Shown in pieces: positions 9,284-16,810 of a DNA stretch of 64,000 bases. Numbering within the stretch: position 1 is the stretch's first letter; each line of letters begins with the position of its first letter. Origin of the DNA: Gemmobacter lutimaris (GTDB lineage Bacteria > Pseudomonadota > Alphaproteobacteria > Rhodobacterales > Rhodobacteraceae); NCBI RefSeq assembly GCF_003570715.1, contig NZ_QXXQ01000012.1:62001-126000 (forward strand), written 5' to 3'. Below the pieces are notes generated by a model. It did not search any database, was not told where the DNA came from, and was given only the letters and a program-made list of their open reading frames with translations. The position numbers and the translations under genes are program-made.

Positions 9284-10258
9284 ATGGATGTAACAATTCT
9301 TGCCGAAGCCGTGAAATCCGGCGACCGCCGCGCCCTTGCCCGTGCCATCACGCTGGTGGAAAGCGCGCGCGAGGATCACCGCGCGCAGGCCCGCGCCTTG
9401 GTGGCCGAGGTCGCCCGCGCCGGACGGCAGGCGCTGCGGATCGGGCTGTCGGGCACGCCGGGCGTGGGCAAATCGACCTTCATCGAGAGTTTCGGCTGTT
9501 TCCTGACCGCGCAAGGCTTGCGCGTCGCGGTTCTGGCGGTCGACCCGTCCTCTGCCCGCTCGGGCGGGTCGATCCTGGGCGACAAGACCCGGATGGAACG
9601 GCTGAGCCGCGATCCCATGGCCTTCATCCGCCCTTCCCCCAGCCAGACCCACCTTGGCGGCGTCGCGCGCCGCACCCGCGAGGCTGTCGCCCTATGCGAG
9701 GCCGCGGGCTATGACGTGGTGCTGATCGAAACCGTCGGCGTCGGCCAGTCCGAAACCATGGTGGCCGAGATGTGCGACCTGTTTCTTCTGCTGCTGGCCC
9801 CGGCCGGCGGCGACGAATTGCAGGGCGTCAAGCGCGGCATCATGGAAATGGCGGACCTGATCCTCGTGAACAAGGCCGATGGCGATCTGAAACCCGCCGC
9901 GATGCGCACGCAGGCCGACTATGCAGGTGCGCTGCGCCTGCTGCGCCGCCGCCCGCAAGACCCCGAGGGCTTTCCCAAGGCGCTGACCGTTTCGGCGCTG
10001 GAGGAAAACGGGCTGGCGCAGGCCTGGGAGGAGATGCAGACCCTGACCGCATGGCGCCGTGCGCATGGCCATTGGGACAGCCGCCGCGCCGCACAGGCCC
10101 GCCACTGGTTCGAGGAAGAGGTGCGTCAGGGCCTTCTTGCCCGCCTGACCCGTGAACCGATGCGCGGCGTGTTGCACTCGCTGGGTGCGCAGGTCGCCGA
10201 AGGCCGCCGCACCCCGGACGAGGCGGCGGCGGAACTGCTGGGGCAACTCGGCGCCTGA
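9284..10258 (+). CDS. meaB: Methylmalonyl-CoA mutase-associated GTPase MeaB
   Basis: G3E-family P-loop GTPase (324 aa) that protects and helps reactivate adenosylcobalamin-dependent methylmalonyl-CoA mutase. It has the Walker A motif GTPGVGKST at residues 57-65, VDPSS at 87-90, a switch region ETVGVGQSE and the guanine-specificity motif NKAD. The C-terminal helices match the dimerisation arm of the MeaB/ArgK group. Older annotations call this ArgK or LAO/AO transport kinase. The mutase itself is not in the window. Cobalamin-assembly genes lie about 12 kb away (cobU), consistent with a B12-using organism but not an operon. Confidence 0.94.
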   Translation: MDVTILAEAVKSGDRRALARAITLVESAREDHRAQARALVAEVARAGRQALRIGLSGTPGVGKSTFIESFGCFLTAQGLRVAVLAVDPSSARSGGSILGDKTRMERLSRDPMAFIRPSPSQTHLGGVARRTREAVALCEAAGYDVVLIETVGVGQSETMVAEMCDLFLLLLAPAGGDELQGVKRGIMEMADLILVNKADGDLKPAAMRTQADYAGALRLLRRRPQDPEGFPKALTVSALEENGLAQAWEEMQTLTAWRRAHGHWDSRRAAQARHWFEEEVRQGLLARLTREPMRGVLHSLGAQVAEGRRTPDEAAAELLGQLGA

Positions 10259-10300
10259 GCTTGCAGGGCTGTTGTCCGCAGGATTTACCCCGCAACCCGC

Positions 10301-11227
10301 CTAGAAGCTCGCATCCGTCAGGCTGCGGGTGGCGCGGGCCTTGGCCCCCAGCCGCTCGCGCCAGATGACGTAAAGCCCCGATCCGGTGATGACCACGATC
10401 CCCGCCCAGGTCATCGCATTCGGGAAATCGCCGAACACCAGATAGCCCAGCGCCACCGCCACCACGATTTCAAAATAGTGCAGCGGCGCCAGCGTGGCCG
10501 AAGGCGCAAATTTCAGCGCATAGGTCATGCACATATGGCTGACCCCGGCCCAGAACCCGACACCAAACAGCCAGAGCCATGCCAGCCCCTCTGGCCAGAC
10601 CGGATCAAGGTCGGCGATGCCCGTCCCTTCGGCCCAGAGGATTACCGGCAGGCACAACAGTATCCCCGCCAGCGAGGTATGAAGCTGCATTGCCACCGGG
10701 TGCATCCCTGTAGACATCGCCCTGGTCACCAGCATGTAAAAGGCGAACAGAAACGCCGTCCCCAGCGGATAAAGCGTGACCGCGCCAAAGGTGGCGAAGG
10801 CAGGCTGGATCACCAGAAGCGCGCCACCGAAGCCCACGACGGAGGCCGCGATACGGCGCGGCCCGACCTCATCGCCGAACAGCAGACGGCCAAGGAACAG
10901 CAGGATGAACGGCTCCACAAACACGATGGCCAGCGCATCGGCAATCGGCATGATCGCAATGGCCGCGATGAAGCAATAGGTAGAGAGCACCAGAAACAGC
11001 GCGCGCAGCATGACCAGCCCCGCCATCCGCGCGCTCATCCGCCACGCACTGCCAAGGGCCAGTGCGATGGGCAGCATCAAGGCCCCCTGCACGACGAAAC
11101 GGGCCAGCGTCACCTGCCCCACCGGAATGGTCGCGGTCGCAAGTTTCGAGGCGACGTCCAGAAGAGGCGCAAGCACACAGAAGGCGATCATCAACAGAAC
11201 GCCGGGGAGGATACGATCTTGTGTCAT
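10301..11227 (-). CDS. EamA/DMT-family transporter
   Basis: A 308-residue integral membrane protein with about ten hydrophobic segments in two EamA-type halves. The first half contains VASKLATATIPVGQVTLARF, a typical DMT start. The second half contains VSHMCMTYALKFAPSATLAP and a GDFPNAMTWAGIVVI near the end. Members export metabolites, amino acids or drugs; the substrate cannot be read from sequence. It is convergent with meaB and lies downstream of the serine dehydratase on the same strand, separated by about 140 bases that include two tandem palindromes, so it is probably transcribed separately. Confidence 0.88.
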   Translation of the reverse strand: MTQDRILPGVLLMIAFCVLAPLLDVASKLATATIPVGQVTLARFVVQGALMLPIALALGSAWRMSARMAGLVMLRALFLVLSTYCFIAAIAIMPIADALAIVFVEPFILLFLGRLLFGDEVGPRRIAASVVGFGGALLVIQPAFATFGAVTLYPLGTAFLFAFYMLVTRAMSTGMHPVAMQLHTSLAGILLCLPVILWAEGTGIADLDPVWPEGLAWLWLFGVGFWAGVSHMCMTYALKFAPSATLAPLHYFEIVVAVALGYLVFGDFPNAMTWAGIVVITGSGLYVIWRERLGAKARATRSLTDASF

Positions 11228-11295
11228 GGTCCCTGTCTAGCCCGGCCCGGCAGGCAGGTCCAAGCCGGAAGCGACCACCGCAGGGCTCAGGCGCG

Positions 11296-11344
11296 GCAAA
11301 TTCGTTCCAAACGAATTTGCAAATTTCTTGAGCAAGAAATTTGC
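11296..11344. repeat. Two fused AT-rich palindromes between sdaA and a DMT gene
   Basis: Palindrome 1 has arms GCAAATTCGTT (11296-11306) and AACGAATTTGC (11310-11320) around CCA. Palindrome 2 has arms GCAAATTTCTTG (11319-11330) and CAAGAAATTTGC (11333-11344), sharing the GC with the first. Both are perfect. The block follows the serine dehydratase stop on the minus strand and is strikingly AT-rich for this genome. It could act as a terminator or belong to a family of extragenic palindromes. Confidence 0.75.
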
Positions 11345-11368
11345 GCCCTCCCCCGGCGTTGCGGCGCG

Positions 11369-12742
11369 TCAGCAGTTCGGCACGTTGACCGCCAGACCGC
11401 CCAGCGAGGTTTCCTTGTATTTCTCGTGCATGTCATGGCCGGTCTGGCGCATGGTCTCGATGCAGACATCGAGGCTGACAAGATGCTGGCCATCGCCGCG
11501 CAGCGAAAGACTGGCGGCCGAGACCGCTTTGATCGCGCCCAGACCGTTCCGTTCGATGCAAGGCACCTGCACCAGCCCTTTCACCGGGTCGCAGGTCATG
11601 CCGAGGTGATGCTCCAGCGCGATTTCAGCCGCGTTTTCCACCTGTTCCGGCGTTCCGCCCATCACCGCGCAAAGCCCCGCCGCCGCCATGGCGGCGGCGC
11701 TGCCGACCTCGGCCTGACAGCCGCATTCGGCGCCCGAGATGCTGGCATTATGCTTGCACAAGCCCCCGATGGCCGAAGCCGTCAGCAGGAAATCAGGGAT
11801 CTTCGACGTGGTCGCCCCCGGCACATGGTCAAGATAATAGCGCAACACGGCGGGCAGCACGCCGGCCGCGCCGTTGGTCGGCGCGGTCACCACCTGCCCA
11901 CCAGCGGCGTTTTCCTCGTTCACCGCCATGGCGTAAAGCGACATCCAGTCGTTGATCGTATGCGGCGCGGTCATGTTCAGCCCGCGTTCGGCCTCCAGCG
12001 CCTGATGGATGCCCTTGGCGCGGCGGCGCACTTTCAACCCGCCGGGCAGGATGCCCTCGCCCGCCATGCCACGGGTGATGCAGTTGTTCATCACCTCCCA
12101 AAGCCGGGCGATTCCTGCCTTGATCTCGGCTTCGCTCCGGAAGCAAAGCTCGTTCTTCATCTTCATCTGCGCGATGCTGAGGCCCGACTCGCGCGCCATC
12201 TCCAGCATCTGCGCGGCGGTCTCGAAGGGATAGGGGCAGCTTGCCTTCGGCTTCGCCGCCTCGCCCGCCGCCAGTTCCGCAGCGGTCAGCACGAAGCCCC
12301 CACCGATGGAGTAATAGGTTTCCTGCAAGATCACGTCGCCCTGCGCATCGGTGGCGCGCAGGATCATGCCATTGGCATGGCCGGGCAGCGAGGGGCCGTA
12401 GTCGAATACCATGTCGGTTTTCGGGTCGAAGGTCAGCGTGCCCAGACCGGGGGGCGAGATGGTCCGGGTTTCATTGATCGTGACCAGCGTGGCCTCGGCC
12501 TTTTCAGGGTCGTAGCTCGCAGGTTCGAACCCGGCGAGGCCGAGGATCGTGGCGCGGTCGGTGGCATGGCCCACCCCGGTGAAGGCCAGCGAGCCGTGCA
12601 GCGAGGCGCTGAGGCCATGGGCATGGAACGGGCTGTCCCGCAGCGTCTGAAGGAAGCGCGCGGCGGCCACCATCGGCCCCATCGTATGCGAGGAGGACGG
12701 CCCGATGCCGACCTTGAACATGTCGAAAACCGAAAGGAACAT
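11369..12742 (-). CDS. sdaA: L-serine ammonia-lyase (iron-sulfur serine dehydratase)
   Basis: Deaminates L-serine to pyruvate and ammonia using a [4Fe-4S] cluster. The 457-residue single-chain form starts [20 protein letters not shown], where the SSSHT motif is typical of the beta-type N-terminal domain. The alpha-type domain contains [20 protein letters not shown], which holds cluster cysteines, and a conserved [14 protein letters not shown] 12742 is the start: it gives the usual family length and overlaps the stop of a 13-codon upstream frame in a TGATG arrangement. The C-terminal VPNC carries the conserved tail cysteine that in this family can enter the active site. The gene lies downstream of mnmH, with 135 bases between. 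Confidence 0.94.
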   Translation of the reverse strand: MFLSVFDMFKVGIGPSSSHTMGPMVAAARFLQTLRDSPFHAHGLSASLHGSLAFTGVGHATDRATILGLAGFEPASYDPEKAEATLVTINETRTISPPGLGTLTFDPKTDMVFDYGPSLPGHANGMILRATDAQGDVILQETYYSIGGGFVLTAAELAAGEAAKPKASCPYPFETAAQMLEMARESGLSIAQMKMKNELCFRSEAEIKAGIARLWEVMNNCITRGMAGEGILPGGLKVRRRAKGIHQALEAERGLNMTAPHTINDWMSLYAMAVNEENAAGGQVVTAPTNGAAGVLPAVLRYYLDHVPGATTSKIPDFLLTASAIGGLCKHNASISGAECGCQAEVGSAAAMAAAGLCAVMGGTPEQVENAAEIALEHHLGMTCDPVKGLVQVPCIERNGLGAIKAVSAASLSLRGDGQHLVSLDVCIETMRQTGHDMHEKYKETSLGGLAVNVPNC

Positions 12743-12783
12743 CAGTCGGCCGCCCGCATACGGAGCAAAGTCATCGGTGTCAT
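12742..12783 (-). CDS. Possible 13-residue leader peptide coupled to sdaA
   Basis: A frame beginning ATG 12783 encodes MTPMTLLRMRAAD and stops in TGATG, where the stop's last base is the first base of the sdaA start codon. An AGGGAG ribosome-binding site stands 6-7 bases before this ATG, while the sdaA ATG has no good site of its own. This suggests ribosomes enter at the leader and re-initiate on sdaA. There is no serine-codon cluster, so classical attenuation is not indicated. Confidence 0.45.
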   Translation of the reverse strand: MTPMTLLRMRAAD

Positions 12784-12877
12784 CTGCGTCTCCCTGTTCG
12801 CGCCAGCATGCCACGGCGGCAGGCAATGGCGAGCGGAAATGCGACAGGTTGCATTGCAAACCTGACGGGGGCGGGTG

Positions 12878-13927
12878 TCAGAGGGCATCAAGTCGGGCAA
12901 GGATCGCCCCGGCAAGATCGGGCAGCGCCTCGGGGCGCAGGCTGTCTGTCTCCACCACCTGACGCGGCACCTCCATCCGGGCGCGATGCTTGGCATAGCG
13001 CGGGTCGTAATGGTGTGCCATCAGGCTGTCGGCCAGTGCCTCATGCGCGCCGGTCGCGGCCAGTTCCAGCCAGTTGTCGATGACCTCCCCCGCATGCAGC
13101 GGACGCAGCAGACCCACCGTGGCGGCCAGACGCGATGGATCGGCGCTCAGGTCGGCATAGGCGCGGGCCAGATAGGCGGCGCGTTCGGCGCGCGGCGCCG
13201 CGATCTCGATCCGGGGCGCCGCGACCATCGTGCGCCAAAGGCGCGGCGGCAGGCGGCAATCGCCCACCTTGGCGCTTTCGGCCTCCACCAGCACCGGGCG
13301 GGCGGGGTCGAGCCGCGCCAGTTCCAGCGCCAGCGCGCCCTCGAACGCTTTTTGTGATGGCTGCCCGCCCGGCATGGCGCCGAACAGCGAGCCGCGATGC
13401 CGCGCCAGCGCCTCGAGGTCGATCACCTGCGCGCCCTGCGCCTTCAGCAGCGCCAGAAGTTCCGTCTTGGCAGAGCCGGTATTGCCGTCCAGAAGCACCA
13501 CGGGGCTTGCGACAGGGCGGTCATAAACCTGTTCCACCACCAGCCGCCGCCAGCTGCGATAACCGCCCTCCACCACATCTGCCCGCCAGCCCACGCTTTT
13601 CAGGATGGTGGCAAAAGAGCCCGACCGCATGCCGCCGCGCCAGCAATAGACCAACGGGCGCCACGCGCCGTCCTTCTCGGCCAGCGGGCCTTCCAGATGC
13701 GCAGCGGCGTTGCGTGCCACCAGCGCACCGCCGACCTTGCGCGCCTTGAACGGGCTTTCCTGCTTGTAGATCGTGCCTACGACGGCGCGCTCCTCGTTGC
13801 TCAGCACCGGCAGGCTGATGGCGCCGGGGATGTGATCCTCGGCCCATTCGGCGGGCGAGCGGGCATCGATGATCGTGTCGAACCTGAGGGTCGCCACATC
13901 GGTCAGGGAAGAAAGCGTAATGGCCAT
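12878..13927 (-). CDS. mnmH: tRNA 2-selenouridine synthase MnmH (SelU/YbbB)
   Basis: Replaces sulfur by selenium at the wobble 2-thiouridine of certain tRNAs, through a geranylated intermediate, using selenophosphate. The 349-residue protein has an N-terminal rhodanese domain with its catalytic cysteine in YCWRGGMRSGS. A C-terminal P-loop domain begins LLDGNTGSAKTELL and contains a conserved ESAKVGDCRLP. ATG 13927 is chosen over upstream frames because it opens directly into the rhodanese fold. The selenophosphate synthase SelD is not in the window and would be needed elsewhere for selenium use. It lies 42 bases after argE on the same strand. Confidence 0.93.
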   Translation of the reverse strand: MAITLSSLTDVATLRFDTIIDARSPAEWAEDHIPGAISLPVLSNEERAVVGTIYKQESPFKARKVGGALVARNAAAHLEGPLAEKDGAWRPLVYCWRGGMRSGSFATILKSVGWRADVVEGGYRSWRRLVVEQVYDRPVASPVVLLDGNTGSAKTELLALLKAQGAQVIDLEALARHRGSLFGAMPGGQPSQKAFEGALALELARLDPARPVLVEAESAKVGDCRLPPRLWRTMVAAPRIEIAAPRAERAAYLARAYADLSADPSRLAATVGLLRPLHAGEVIDNWLELAATGAHEALADSLMAHHYDPRYAKHRARMEVPRQVVETDSLRPEALPDLAGAILARLDAL

Positions 13928-13969
13928 GGGCGCGACACTAGGGCCGCGCGGGGCACGGCGCAACGGGGG

Positions 13970-15118
13970 TCAGAGACCGGCCTCCAGCCGCACCAGCAGC
14001 GCGTCGAGCATAGCCTGGCCACGTTCCATCTGCTCCACCGTGACAAATTCGTCGGGCTTGTGGCCCTGCGCCATCGAACCGGGGCCGCAGATCACCGTCG
14101 GCACGCCCACATCGCGCGAGAACAGCCCGCCTTCGGTGCCGAAGGCCACCTTGATCGTGCCGTTTGCCCCGGTTAGGCCCTTGACGAAATTCACCACCGC
14201 CGCATCCGAGGGGGTGCCGAGGCCGGGGTAATCCCACAGCCGTTCTACGGTGATCGCCGCTTCGGGAAACTCGGCTCGCAAGGGCGCCACGATACGTTCG
14301 GCGCCCGTGCGCAATTCGGCGATCAGCGTTTCGGGGTCGTCGCCTGCAAGGCTGCGGATTTCGAAATCCAGCGTGGCGCGGTTGGGCACGATATTGACCT
14401 GCACGCCACCCTGCATCTTGCCGACATGGATCGTGGTATAGGGCACGTCATAATCACCGTCGCGCAACCCGCTGGCCGCGACGCGGGCCTGAAGTGCCCG
14501 CACCTCGCCCAGAAAATCTGCCGCCAGATGCAGGGCATTCAGCGCCAGTGGTGCCAGCGCCGAATGCCCCTCGCGCCCGATGCAGGTCGCGCGCAGCGCC
14601 ACCTTGCCCTTGTGGCCAGTGGCCACCTGCATCGCCGTCGGTTCGCCCACGATACAGAAGCGCGGCTTGACCGGCGCCTGCGCCAGCATCTCGACCATGG
14701 ACCGCACGCCCATGCAGCCGATTTCCTCGTCGTAAGACAACGCCAGATGAAGCGGCACCTTCAGCGGGCGGGTCGCGGCCTTCAGCATCGCCTCGATCGC
14801 CAGCGCGCAGAAGCCCTTCATGTCCGCCGCGCCCCGACCGTAGAAACGGCCATCCGCCTCGGTCAGGTGAAAAGGCGGTTTGGTCCAGGCCTGCCCTTCC
14901 ACCGGCACCACATCGGTATGGCCTGAAAGCATCACGCCGCCCATGCCCGCTGGCCCGACCGTGGCAAACAGATTGGCCTTGCCGCCCCCCGCATCGGGGA
15001 TCAGCACCGCCTCGATCCCGGCACCGGCCAGCAGATCGCGCACATAATGCATCAGCGCGATATTCGGCTTGGCGCTTGTGGTGTCGAATTCCATCAGCCG
15101 GGCAAAGATGTCGCGCAT
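13970..15118 (-). CDS. argE: Acetylornithine deacetylase (ArgE-type M20 amidohydrolase)
   Basis: Zinc-dependent M20 hydrolase (382 aa) that most likely removes acetate from N-acetylornithine in arginine synthesis. Visible metal-site motifs are SGHTDVVPVEG, GRGAADMKGF and YDEEIGCMG, and a dimerisation domain lies between. The final GPGSMAQGHKPDEFV carries another metal-binding His region. ATG 15118 has an AAAGGGA ribosome-binding site. A 16-bp palindrome sits just upstream of that site and may be an operator. Related M20 enzymes with other acyl-amino-acid substrates cannot be excluded; GPGSMAQGHKPDEFV favours ArgE. Confidence 0.88.
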   Translation of the reverse strand: MRDIFARLMEFDTTSAKPNIALMHYVRDLLAGAGIEAVLIPDAGGGKANLFATVGPAGMGGVMLSGHTDVVPVEGQAWTKPPFHLTEADGRFYGRGAADMKGFCALAIEAMLKAATRPLKVPLHLALSYDEEIGCMGVRSMVEMLAQAPVKPRFCIVGEPTAMQVATGHKGKVALRATCIGREGHSALAPLALNALHLAADFLGEVRALQARVAASGLRDGDYDVPYTTIHVGKMQGGVQVNIVPNRATLDFEIRSLAGDDPETLIAELRTGAERIVAPLRAEFPEAAITVERLWDYPGLGTPSDAAVVNFVKGLTGANGTIKVAFGTEGGLFSRDVGVPTVICGPGSMAQGHKPDEFVTVEQMERGQAMLDALLVRLEAGL

Positions 15119-15133
15119 CGCGGGTTCCCTTTC

Positions 15134-15149
15134 ATTTGTGTGCACAAAT
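15134..15149. promoter_or_regulatory. 16-bp perfect palindrome upstream of argE
   Basis: ATTTGTG, two-base centre, CACAAAT. It lies directly upstream of the argE ribosome-binding site in the divergent region between argE and an exported unknown protein. The symmetric GTG/CAC core resembles operators of GntR-type repressors, but no such regulator is in the window. Confidence 0.45.
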
Positions 15150-15170
15150 AACCGTCCCGGAGACGCGGCG

Positions 15171-15206
15171 AAAGCCCGGATCGGCGAAGCGCCGCTTCGG
15201 GCTTTT
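15171..15206 (+). terminator. Terminator-like hairpin in the leader before the unknown exported gene
   Basis: Outer arms AAAGCCCG (15171-15178) and CGGGCTTT (15198-15205) with an inner CGGCG/CGCCG pairing, then a T-rich tail on the plus strand. No plus-strand gene ends here: the next plus gene starts at 15258 and argE reads away. It is therefore a leader hairpin (possible attenuator) or a stop for transcripts begun in the divergent promoter region. Confidence 0.5.
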
Positions 15207-15257
15207 CTTCGCCGGGGCTTGCTGGCAGTCTCGCGTCCGTTCAATCCCGAGGTTCCG

Positions 15258-15875
15258 ATGCGCCTGTTTCTTGCCCCTGCCCTGCTGGTCCTGACGGCCA
15301 CACCCGCCGTGGCCGGTGCGGTGGATCAGATGGTGACCGCCTATCGGCTGTTCGATCTGGGGGTGGCGGCGCAGGACGGGCTGAGCCAGATCGCCGCCGC
15401 GCGTCTGGCCGCCGGAATCGAGGTGCATCCGGTGGAGCGCGCGCCCGAGGCCGAGGGCGGCCGTGACGGGGGGAAAGATCAGCGCCCCGCACCACGCGAC
15501 CCCGCCGCGATGATGGAACTTGCCCGTGTCGCGGTCGAGGCCGACGAGACGCTGGCCCTGCTGTTGCAGGATGCCGCCGCCACGGCCGAGCTGCTGCCAA
15601 AGGCAACCCTGCGCCAAAGCGCGGCCGTGCTGCGGCCGGGCGAGGTGCATCGCTATCAACTGGCCGTCGATGGTGGGGCCGAAACGGCAATCGGGGTCAT
15701 CGGCGATGGCGACAGCCCGCTGAACCTGACCATCGGCACCGAGACCGGGCCGCTGTGCCAGCAGGACGGGTCCGCGCTTGCCTGCGCGCTGCAGCTGCCG
15801 GAAAGCGGCTTTGTCACCGTGACCCTGCGCAATACAGGCGACGGGGTGAACGGCTACTGGCTGCTGACGGAATAA
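15258..15875 (+). CDS. Unknown exported protein
   Basis: I do not recognise a family. ATG 15258 opens a clear signal peptide (MRLFLAPALLVLTATPAVAG), giving a 205-residue precursor. The mature protein has an Ala/Asp/Glu-rich helical first half (AYRLFDLGVAAQDGLSQIAA, then a charged stretch rich in Gly, Arg and Asp). A beta-like second half contains RPGEVHRYQLAVDGG and LNLTIGTETGPLCQQDGS, ending YWLLTE. This half resembles pre-peptidase C-terminal style beta-sandwich domains, with the motif of a vector followed by aromatic GYWLLTE. Two cysteines (GPLCQQDGSALACAL) could form a disulfide. It is divergent from argE and convergent with the SDR gene. Confidence 0.6.
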   Translation: MRLFLAPALLVLTATPAVAGAVDQMVTAYRLFDLGVAAQDGLSQIAAARLAAGIEVHPVERAPEAEGGRDGGKDQRPAPRDPAAMMELARVAVEADETLALLLQDAAATAELLPKATLRQSAAVLRPGEVHRYQLAVDGGAETAIGVIGDGDSPLNLTIGTETGPLCQQDGSALACALQLPESGFVTVTLRNTGDGVNGYWLLTE

Positions 15876-15902
15876 CCGGCGCACCACGACACCCGGCCCC
15901 CG

Positions 15903-16685
15903 TCACTCGGGATAGGCCCCGGCGATCTGCTGGTCGAAATCCACCAGCGCGCCGGTCATCACACCCGACGCATCGGACAGCATGAAACTGGCAAGCCCGG
16001 CCACATGCGCCGGTTTCAGCAACATGCCCATCGGCTGTTTCGCCTCGACTTCGGCCAGCCAACCGTCGCCCGCGCCGTGATAGGTCCGCTGGATCAGGTC
16101 TTCGCCCGGCGTATCCATCCAGCCGCAATTGATGCCATTCACCCGGATGCGATGCCGGCGCAGCGTCAGCGCGGCGTTCTTGGTGATATTCGCCAGCGCC
16201 GCCTTGGAGGCGGAATAGGGCGCCAGAAAGCTTTGCCCGCCATGGATGACCATGGACAGGATGTTCACCGCCTGCGCAGGATGGCCGTTGCGGATCGCAA
16301 GCTGGGCAAAGCGTTGCAGCGCGAAGAAGGCACCGCGGGTGTTGACGGCGAAGATGTGGTCGAACCGTTCGGGCGTGGTGTCGAGGATCGAGCCCCGATC
16401 GGTAGCGGCGGCCGAGTTGACCAGAGCGGTCACCCGGCCAAAGTGATCGGCCGCGCGGTCGATGATGGCGGAAGCCTCGGCCACCACGCCCATGTCGGCA
16501 GGCAGGAACAGCACATCGACACCGCTGCCCCGCAACTGCGCGGCGGCGGCCTCGCCCTGTGCAACCGCACGGTCGGCAATCGCAAGGCGGTGGCACCCCT
16601 CTGCAATCAGACGTTCGGCGATCGCAAGGCCAAGGCCCTGCGCGCCCCCCGCAATGACGGCGACCGTCTGGCTGTGATCTCGCAT
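15903..16685 (-). CDS. SDR-family oxidoreductase
   Basis: Short-chain dehydrogenase/reductase (260 aa) acting on an unknown alcohol or ketone with NAD(P). It has the cofactor motif AGGAQGLG near residue 12, the conserved NSAAA-type strand, a catalytic Ser region before PYSASKAALANI (Tyr and Lys of the active site), and NGINCGWMDT after it. The Gly-rich motif matches the classical subfamily. ATG 16685, preceded by GGAGAAAG, gives the usual length. It stands alone, convergent with the unknown exported gene upstream in coordinates. Confidence 0.88.
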   Translation of the reverse strand: MRDHSQTVAVIAGGAQGLGLAIAERLIAEGCHRLAIADRAVAQGEAAAAQLRGSGVDVLFLPADMGVVAEASAIIDRAADHFGRVTALVNSAAATDRGSILDTTPERFDHIFAVNTRGAFFALQRFAQLAIRNGHPAQAVNILSMVIHGGQSFLAPYSASKAALANITKNAALTLRRHRIRVNGINCGWMDTPGEDLIQRTYHGAGDGWLAEVEAKQPMGMLLKPAHVAGLASFMLSDASGVMTGALVDFDQQIAGAYPE

Positions 16686-16790
16686 CGAAGCTTTCTCCTC
16701 CCCCACCACCGGACAGGGTGGCAAAGGTATCGTTGCACGCCGCCATGCACCTGTTCAACGCCACTCCGCTCTGCCCATGCGCCCCATAAG

Positions 16791-16805
16791 ACCCGCCCGG
16801 CGGGT
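16791..16805. terminator. GC-rich hairpin after the FtsX-type permease
   Basis: Arms ACCCGCC and GGCGGGT around one base lie a few bases past the stop of the minus-strand permease gene. There is no T-run. It may terminate the permease transcript or be a chance GC palindrome. Confidence 0.3.
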
Positions 16806-16810
16806 GCGGC

